Below are positions 59,144 through 64,000 of a stretch of 64,000 nucleotides of DNA, in pieces. A model generated the notes under the pieces. That model searched no databases. It saw only the letters and a list, made by a program, of their open reading frames with translations, and was not told the DNA's origin. The stretch's first letter is position 1; every line of letters starts with the position of its first letter. The translations under genes were made by a program, and so were the position numbers. Source of the stretch: JACVRW01 sp963846505. GTDB taxonomy: Bacteria; Actinomycetota; Thermoleophilia; Solirubrobacterales; Thermoleophilaceae. The stretch spans positions 372,001 through 436,000 of the forward strand of contig CAWJWD010000006.1 of NCBI GenBank assembly GCA_963846505.1. Direction: 5' to 3'.

Positions 59144-60382
59144 ATGGCCCTCCGAATCTGCTTCGTCCTCAGCCGGCTCGGCCCCTCGGGCGGCGAGCGC
59201 GTGGCGCTCGACCATGCCCGGCTGCTGGCGCGCGAGCACGGTCACCAGGTGACGATCGCGATCGTCGAGCAGTCGCCGCCGGCCGGCCGCGACGGCCAGC
59301 TCGAGCTGGCCGCGCTCGCCGACCTGCGCGAGCGCGAGTTCGACCTGGCGCTGGCCACCTGGTGGCGCACCGCGCTGTCGCTGTTCGAGCTGCGCGCACG
59401 ACGCCGGGCGTACTTCACCCAGAACCTCGAGGAGCGCCTCTACCGCCCCGGCGACGTCGAGCGCGTCGGCGCGCTCGCGACCCAGTCGCTGCCGTTGGCG
59501 ATCGTCACCGAGGCCGCCTGGCTGGCCGAGCTGCTGCAGGAGCTCCAGCCCCGGCGCGTCCCACGGCACGTCGCCAACGGGATCGACAAGCGGTTGTTCG
59601 CAATCCCCGAGCACCCGCCGCAACACGACGGCCCGTTGCGGATCCTGATCGAGGGCAGCTCGGCGCTCTGGTTCAAGGGCGTCGGCGACGCGCTCGACGC
59701 CGTCGCCGCCATGCGTCGACCGCGGCACGTCACGTTCGTCGGTCCCGACCCGCCGGACGACCCCAGGGGTCTGATCGACCGCACGCTCGGCCCCCAGCCC
59801 TACGACGCCATGCCGACCGTCTACGACGACGCCGACGTGCTGCTCAAGCTCTCGCGCGTGGAGGGCGTGTTCACGCCGCCGCTCGAGGGCTTCCACCGCG
59901 GCGCCACCTGCGTCGTGACCCCGGTCACCGGGCACGACGAGTACGTCGCCCACGGCGTCAACGGGCTCGTCGCCGACTGGGACGATCCGCACGGCACCGC
60001 ACGCCGGCTCGACCTGCTCGCCGCCGACCGCACGCTGCTCCACGAGCTGCGCACCGGCGCGCTGACCACCGCCCGCGGCTGGCCCTCGAGCGAACGGGCC
60101 ACGGCGGCGATGGACGCGGCGCTGCGGGCGATCGCAGCCGAGCCGCCGCCGCCCACCGACGCGGCCGCGGCCCAGCTGCTGGCCGACGTCGAGGTGGCGA
60201 TGGAGGAGCAGCGCCTGGCGCAGCTGCGCCTGCGGCGCCGCGCAGAGTCGGCCGAGTGGCTGCTGGACGGCGAGCGCGACCACGCCGCGACGCTGCAGGA
60301 TCGGATCTGGGAGCTCGAGGGCAAGCTCTCGCGCGGACCGCTGGGGCAGCTGCGGCGACTGAAGGCGCTGCTGCGCCGGTGA
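59144..60382 (+). CDS. Glycosyltransferase family 4
   Basis: GT-B glycosyltransferase of 412 residues. The N-terminal domain starts MALRICFVLSRLGPSGGERVALDHARLLA, and the C-terminal domain has GPLRILIEGSSALWFKGVGDALDAV, DVLLKLSRVEGVFTPPLEGFHRGATCVVTPVTGHDEYV (EX7E-like nucleotide-sugar motif), and NGLVADWDDP. A coiled-coil tail (ATLQDRIWELEGKL) follows, as in transferases that attach to polymer complexes. It precedes the ABC exporter by 37 bases on the same strand. Confidence 0.85.
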   Translation: MALRICFVLSRLGPSGGERVALDHARLLAREHGHQVTIAIVEQSPPAGRDGQLELAALADLREREFDLALATWWRTALSLFELRARRRAYFTQNLEERLYRPGDVERVGALATQSLPLAIVTEAAWLAELLQELQPRRVPRHVANGIDKRLFAIPEHPPQHDGPLRILIEGSSALWFKGVGDALDAVAAMRRPRHVTFVGPDPPDDPRGLIDRTLGPQPYDAMPTVYDDADVLLKLSRVEGVFTPPLEGFHRGATCVVTPVTGHDEYVAHGVNGLVADWDDPHGTARRLDLLAADRTLLHELRTGALTTARGWPSSERATAAMDAALRAIAAEPPPPTDAAAAQLLADVEVAMEEQRLAQLRLRRRAESAEWLLDGERDHAATLQDRIWELEGKLSRGPLGQLRRLKALLRR

Positions 60383-60402
60383 GGAGTCGCCCCCCGATCC
60401 TC

Positions 60403-60408
60403 TAGCGT
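60403..60408 (+). promoter_or_regulatory. Candidate -10 of the Wzt/Wzm unit
   Basis: TAGCGT 11 bases before ATG 60420; would allow independent transcription of the exporter genes. Confidence 0.45.
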
Positions 60409-60419
60409 TCCCGCGGCCG

Positions 60420-61685
60420 ATGAGCAGCGACACCGGATCCCGCCTGCAGGAGCGGCGCGCCGCGCTTGCGCAGGCGCCCGCGGCAGTCGTCGTCGACCAC
60501 GTCTCGAAGACGTTCCGGATCCCGCATCAGCAGTACCACACGCTCAAGGAGCGGATGCTGCACCCGGGCCGCTCGCGCACCTTCGAGGAGTTCCATGCGC
60601 TGCGGGACGTCGAGGTGAGCGTCAAGGAGGGCGAGTTCTTCGGCATCGTCGGGCGCAACGGCTCGGGCAAGAGCACGCTGCTCAAGTGCCTGGCCGGCAT
60701 CTACCGTCCCGACGCAGGCCGCGTCGAGGTGCACGGACGGCTGTCGCCGTTCATCGAGCTCGGCGTCGGCTTCAACCCCGATCTCGCCGCGCGCGACAAC
60801 GTCGTCATCAACGCGGTGATGATGGGCCTCTCGCGGGCCGAGGCGCGCAGGCGCTTCGACGAGATCATCGCCTTCGCCGAGCTGGAGGAGTTCGTCGACC
60901 TCAAGCTCAAGAACTACTCCTCCGGCATGGCCGTGCGACTCGGCTTCGCGGTCTCGACCCAGGTCGACGCCGAGGTGCTGCTCGTCGACGAGGTGCTGGC
61001 CGTCGGCGACGCCTCGTTCCAGCAGAAGTGCTTCGACGTCTTTCGCCGCCTCAAGGCCGAGGGCAAGACGATCCTGCTCGTGACCCATGACATGGGGCTG
61101 GTCGAGCAGTTCGCCGACCGGGCGATGCTGATCGAGCGCGGCGAGGTGCTGAAGGTCGGCGATCCGCACGAGATCGGGCGCATGTACAACCAGGTCAACT
61201 TCGGCGAGCTGATCCACGACAAGCCCGCCGAGGAGCGCGAGCCGACCCAGCGCGCCGCCCAGATCACCGCCTGCTGGTTCGAGGTAGACGGCGAGCGGGT
61301 GACCGACCTGCCCCAGGGCGAGCTGCTCGAGATCGTCGCCGAGGTCCGCTTCGAGGCGACGGTCGAGGATCCGGTGTTCGGACTCTCGCTGCGCAACGAC
61401 GCCGGCCACACGGTCTTCGCCACCTCGACCCAGTGGGACACGCCCGAGACCGGTCGCTTCGAGGCCGGCGACACGGCGATCGCGCGCGTCAAGGTGCCGG
61501 CCTGGTTCGCGCCCAGCCGCTATCGGGCGACGCCGTCGCTGGCGCGACCCGGCGGGGGCGCGGCGACGCTCGACGTGCGCGAGGACCTGGCCTCCTTCAT
61601 CCTCCACTCCACGCGCGCGTCCGGTGGCGTGATCGACCCGCCGCACACGGTGGAGCTGGAGCGCGTGCGGGAGGCCGCGCGATGA
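60420..61685 (+). CDS. Polysaccharide/O-antigen ABC exporter ATP-binding protein (Wzt-like)
   Basis: ATPase of 421 residues. The Walker A motif GRNGSGKST is at residues 78-86, the signature is KNYSSGMAVRLGFAV, Walker B is EVLLVDEVLAVGD, and the switch His is in LLVTHDMG. The C-terminal domain from about 275 (AAQITACWFEVDGERV, VRFEATVEDPVFGLSLRNDAG, FAPSRYRATPSL) resembles the Wzt carbohydrate-binding domain that selects the capped glycan. The TGA overlaps the permease ATG. It would power export of the glycan made by this cluster. Confidence 0.88.
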   Translation: MSSDTGSRLQERRAALAQAPAAVVVDHVSKTFRIPHQQYHTLKERMLHPGRSRTFEEFHALRDVEVSVKEGEFFGIVGRNGSGKSTLLKCLAGIYRPDAGRVEVHGRLSPFIELGVGFNPDLAARDNVVINAVMMGLSRAEARRRFDEIIAFAELEEFVDLKLKNYSSGMAVRLGFAVSTQVDAEVLLVDEVLAVGDASFQQKCFDVFRRLKAEGKTILLVTHDMGLVEQFADRAMLIERGEVLKVGDPHEIGRMYNQVNFGELIHDKPAEEREPTQRAAQITACWFEVDGERVTDLPQGELLEIVAEVRFEATVEDPVFGLSLRNDAGHTVFATSTQWDTPETGRFEAGDTAIARVKVPAWFAPSRYRATPSLARPGGGAATLDVREDLASFILHSTRASGGVIDPPHTVELERVREAAR

Positions 61686-62512
61686 ACGCGGCCGCGGGCG
61701 ACGTGCGCGCCGGCATGGTCGTCGGAGACTTCTCGCGCTTCGCCGCCCTGACCTGGACGCTGGCGGTCACCGACTGGAAGCTGCGCTTCTACGGCTCGGT
61801 GCTCGGCTACCTCTGGCAGCTGGTGCGGCCGTTCGCGTTCTTCGGCGTGATCTACGTCGTCTTCACCCAGATCGTCGGGCTCGGCGACGACGTGCCCAAC
61901 TACGGCGTCTACATCCTGTTCGCGCTGGTGCTGTTCAACTTCTTCAGCGAGGTCACCAACGGCTGCGTGACGTCGCTGATGACGCGCGAGAACCTGCTGC
62001 GCAAGATCTCCTTCCCGCGCCTGGCGATCCCGATGGCGGTCACGCTCGCCGGCCTGTTCAACCTCGTCGGGACGCTCGTGGCGGTGTTCATCTTCGCCGT
62101 CGGCAACGGCATCTACCCGACCTGGAGCTGGCTCGAGCTGATCGTGCTGGTGCTGCTGCTGGCGATGCTCGCGAGCGGCGTCGGGATGCTGCTGAGCGTG
62201 CTCTACGTGCGCTATCGCGACGTGCAGCCGATCTGGGAGGTGCTGACGCAGATCCTCTTCTACGCCTCCCCGATCCTCTACGTCAGCTCGCTCGTCGACG
62301 AGTGCTGTCAGCACCCGTACGTGGCGAATCCGATCGCGGCGATCCTGACCCAGATGCGCAACGCGGTGATCGACCCGACCGCACCGACGGTCTCGGCCGC
62401 GATCGGGGGCAGCGTGCGGCTGCTGATCCCGCTTGCGATCATCGTCGGCCTGTTCGGACTCGGGCTCTGGGTCTTCAACCGCGAGGCGCCGAAGATCGCC
62501 GAGCACCTGTAG
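61682..62512 (+). CDS. Polysaccharide ABC exporter permease (Wzm-like)
   Basis: ABC-2-type permease of 276 residues. It has six membrane segments (LWQLVRPFAFFGVIYVVFTQIVG, YILFALVLFNFFSEV, AIPMAVTLAGLFNLVGTLVAVFIFAVG, LIVLVLLLAMLASGVGMLLSVLYV, LTQILFYASPILYVSS, LIPLAIIVGLFGLGLWVF), with SVLYVRYRDVQPIWEV as the coupling region. ATG overlaps the ATPase stop. The TAG stop is also the first part of TAGCGT, the candidate -10 of the next gene. Confidence 0.88.
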   Translation: MNAAAGDVRAGMVVGDFSRFAALTWTLAVTDWKLRFYGSVLGYLWQLVRPFAFFGVIYVVFTQIVGLGDDVPNYGVYILFALVLFNFFSEVTNGCVTSLMTRENLLRKISFPRLAIPMAVTLAGLFNLVGTLVAVFIFAVGNGIYPTWSWLELIVLVLLLAMLASGVGMLLSVLYVRYRDVQPIWEVLTQILFYASPILYVSSLVDECCQHPYVANPIAAILTQMRNAVIDPTAPTVSAAIGGSVRLLIPLAIIVGLFGLGLWVFNREAPKIAEHL

Positions 62513-62515
62513 CGT
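62510..62515 (+). promoter_or_regulatory. Candidate -10 of the methyltransferase gene, overlapping a stop codon
   Basis: TAGCGT eight bases before ATG 62524. Its TAG is the stop codon of the Wzm-like permease gene. Confidence 0.45.
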
Positions 62516-62523
62516 CGGCCCTC

Positions 62524-63816
62524 ATGGCGACCGATCCGAGCACCGAATCCCCCGAGCTCGAGCAGCTGCGCGAGCGCCTCGACGAGCTCGAGCGCGAGGC
62601 GGCCGAGCGCACGGCGCGCGCCAACCTGGCGCTGGCGGAGGCCCAGGACCGCTCCTACTGGCTCGATCGCTGGCACCTCGACCTCAACGCGCTCATGCGC
62701 CGGCCCGGTGCCAGCGAGCTGCGCGCGGCGCTGCGGGCTGCGCGCTCGGTCTACCGCTCGCTCTACGACGCACGCAGCCGCCTGCGCGACCACAAGAACT
62801 CGGTGCCGCTGCGCGTCTCGGCCGCCAAGCAGGCGCTCGAGGAGGAGCGCTCGCTGGCCGAGGAGCCCGGCGTCGAGGCCGAGCGCTACGGGCGCACGCT
62901 GTCGCCCGACCGGCTGCAGGCCGCACCGATCAGCGAGCTGCTCTACGCCCGGCTGGACGAGCGCGACGTCGCGGCCGTGGAGGAGCGGCTGAGCGCGTCC
63001 GAAGCGGCACTCTGGGAGACCGCCGGCGCACGCGATCGCACGCGCTACGCGCTCGCCTTCGCCGTCCACCACGGGCTCGAGGGTGCGCTCGAGCGCACCG
63101 GGCTGCGCGCCGCGATGCCGCCGGCCGGCGTGCACGCGATGGCGCACGGACCCCAGGCCGCGGGCGGCTCGTACTACTACGCGGACCTCGTCGCCGACGC
63201 GCTGCGCGAGAGCGGCGCCGAGCTCGCCCCCGGCCAGCGCGTGCTCGACTTCGGCTGCTCGTCCGGTCGCGTGGTGCGCGTGCTGGCGGCCGCGCTGCCG
63301 GAGCTCGAGTGGCACGGCTGCGACCCGATCCCCGACGCGATCGAGTGGGCGCGCGCCAACCTGCCGGGAATCGCCTTCGAGCGCAGTCCCGAGTACCCGC
63401 CGCTGCCGTACGAGGAGGCGAGCTTCGACGCGGTCTACGCGATCTCGATCTGGAGCCACTTCGCCGAGGGCGCGGCGCTCGACTGGCTGGCCGAGATGCG
63501 CCGCATCGTCAAGCCAGGCGGTCGGCTGGCGCTCAGCACGCACGGCGAGCAGACGGTCACCCACACCCATCGTGCTGGGCTGCGCTCGGCCGAGCAGCTC
63601 GAATCGGTGCGGGCAGCGCTGTTCGAGCGAGGCTTCTGGTATGCGGCGGAGTTCGGCGAGCAGGGCGACCACGGGGTCGCCAACCCCGACTGGGGCACGG
63701 CGTTCCTGTCGGCGGAGTGGCTGCTCGCGAAGCTGACCCCGGACTGGCGCGTGGTCCTGTTCCACCCCGGGCGGGTGGAGGACAACCAGGACCTGTACGT
63801 GCTCGAGCGCCGGTGA
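62524..63816 (+). CDS. Class I SAM-dependent methyltransferase with N-terminal coiled coil
   Basis: Protein of 430 residues. The first half is coiled-coil (ELEQLRERLDELEREAAERTA, then ALRAARSVYRSLYDARSRLRDHKNSV); the second half is a methyltransferase with motif I GQRVLDFGCSSGRVVRVLA, an acidic motif (HGCDPIPDAIEWARAN), LPYEEASFDAVYAISIWSHFAEG, and VKPGGRLALSTHG. It may cap a growing glycan chain, as in O-antigen synthesis; this follows from context and is not shown. It follows the ABC exporter by 11 bases. Confidence 0.82.
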   Translation: MATDPSTESPELEQLRERLDELEREAAERTARANLALAEAQDRSYWLDRWHLDLNALMRRPGASELRAALRAARSVYRSLYDARSRLRDHKNSVPLRVSAAKQALEEERSLAEEPGVEAERYGRTLSPDRLQAAPISELLYARLDERDVAAVEERLSASEAALWETAGARDRTRYALAFAVHHGLEGALERTGLRAAMPPAGVHAMAHGPQAAGGSYYYADLVADALRESGAELAPGQRVLDFGCSSGRVVRVLAAALPELEWHGCDPIPDAIEWARANLPGIAFERSPEYPPLPYEEASFDAVYAISIWSHFAEGAALDWLAEMRRIVKPGGRLALSTHGEQTVTHTHRAGLRSAEQLESVRAALFERGFWYAAEFGEQGDHGVANPDWGTAFLSAEWLLAKLTPDWRVVLFHPGRVEDNQDLYVLERR

Positions 63817-63829
63817 GGGCGCGGCGTCC

Positions 63830-64000
63830 GTGAGGTCCGCCTCGGTCGTGATCCCGGTGCTGAACGCCGGGCCGCTGCTCGACGAGGTGCTCGCCGGCGT
63901 GCGCGAGCAGGGCGAGCTCGAGCTGCTGGTGATCGACTCCGGCTCGGGCGACGGCTCGGTCGAGCGCGCACGGGCCGCGGGTGCGCGCGTGATCGAGATC
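63830..64000 (+). CDS. Glycosyltransferase family 2 (partial, N-terminal)
   Basis: The first 57 codons of a GT-A glycosyltransferase, from GTG 63830: RSASVVIPVLNAGPLLDEVLAG, then ELLVIDSGSGDGSVE, the standard nucleotide-binding strand of GT2 (the usual D-D-G pattern reads IDSGSGDGS). The gene runs off the right edge. It starts 13 bases after the methyltransferase gene, so the glycan cluster continues beyond this window. Confidence 0.8.
   Translation, partial: MRSASVVIPVLNAGPLLDEVLAGVREQGELELLVIDSGSGDGSVERARAAGARVIEI

Overview
This window comes from a GC-rich bacterium (about 70% G+C by eye), most likely a deep-branching actinobacterium of the Thermoleophilia/Solirubrobacterales type. The placement is inferred from base composition, actinobacterial-looking RpoB/RpoC/NrdJ/RpoD sequences, TANNNT promoter elements set directly against start codons, and LexA boxes of the CGAAC-N4-GTTYG type. 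It is not a proven assignment. No rRNA, CRISPR array, prophage or insertion sequence was seen, and no gene-free stretch exceeds 300 bases. The longest gaps (23020-23247, 26588-26787, 18429-18627, 8477-8641, 10540-10702, 20383-20540) hold promoters, leaders or hairpins, or nothing I can name.

Positions 1-23019, read on the minus strand, are the classic ribosomal/RNA polymerase supercluster: rpmG-secE-nusG-rplK-rplA-rplJ-rplL-(DUF457 gene)-rpoB-rpoC, then rpsL-rpsG, then fusA-tuf-rpsJ-rplC-rplD, the last running off the window. It is interrupted by foreign blocks: a hydrolase, a transporter, a HAD-like gene and a broken Fic gene between rpoC and rpsL, and two plus-strand genes between rpsG and fusA.

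Positions 23200-29200 hold lipid synthesis genes (two CDP-alcohol phosphatidyltransferases), tRNA-Thr(GGT) and tRNA-Tyr(GTA), a LexA-boxed divergent pair (PD-(D/E)XK nuclease-like gene and GNAT acetyltransferase), the primary sigma factor and FolE2. Positions 29300-36200 are a surface/signalling region: a two-component system flanked by two exported Asp/Ser/Gly/His-rich proteins, a DUF6941-like protein, a remnant sugar dehydrogenase, a sortase-type repeat protein and a second exported protein. Positions 36200-43900 hold an AraC regulator, a VOC protein, tRNA-Thr(CGT), DUF192, holB, a large unknown membrane protein, tmk, an epimerase and an exported propeller-like protein.

Positions 43900-56300 hold nrdR-nrdJ behind two NrdR-box-like sites, a GH18-like protein, a sensor-domain protein, a divergent flavin oxidoreductase/reductase pair around a TetR-like operator, an aldo/keto reductase, typA/bipA and an oligopeptide-type ABC binding lipoprotein. 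Positions 56297-64000 are a surface-glycan cluster: a pyruvyltransferase and two glycosyltransferases on the minus strand, then a GT4 glycosyltransferase, a Wzt/Wzm exporter, a methyltransferase and a truncated GT2 gene on the plus strand.

Two cross-cutting points matter. First, many genes have TANNNT 6-13 bases before the start codon, so leaderless mRNAs are probably common. Second, several conserved genes, including the essential rpoC, carry single-base frame changes. The sequence therefore probably contains indel errors, and broken genes should be read with that in mind.
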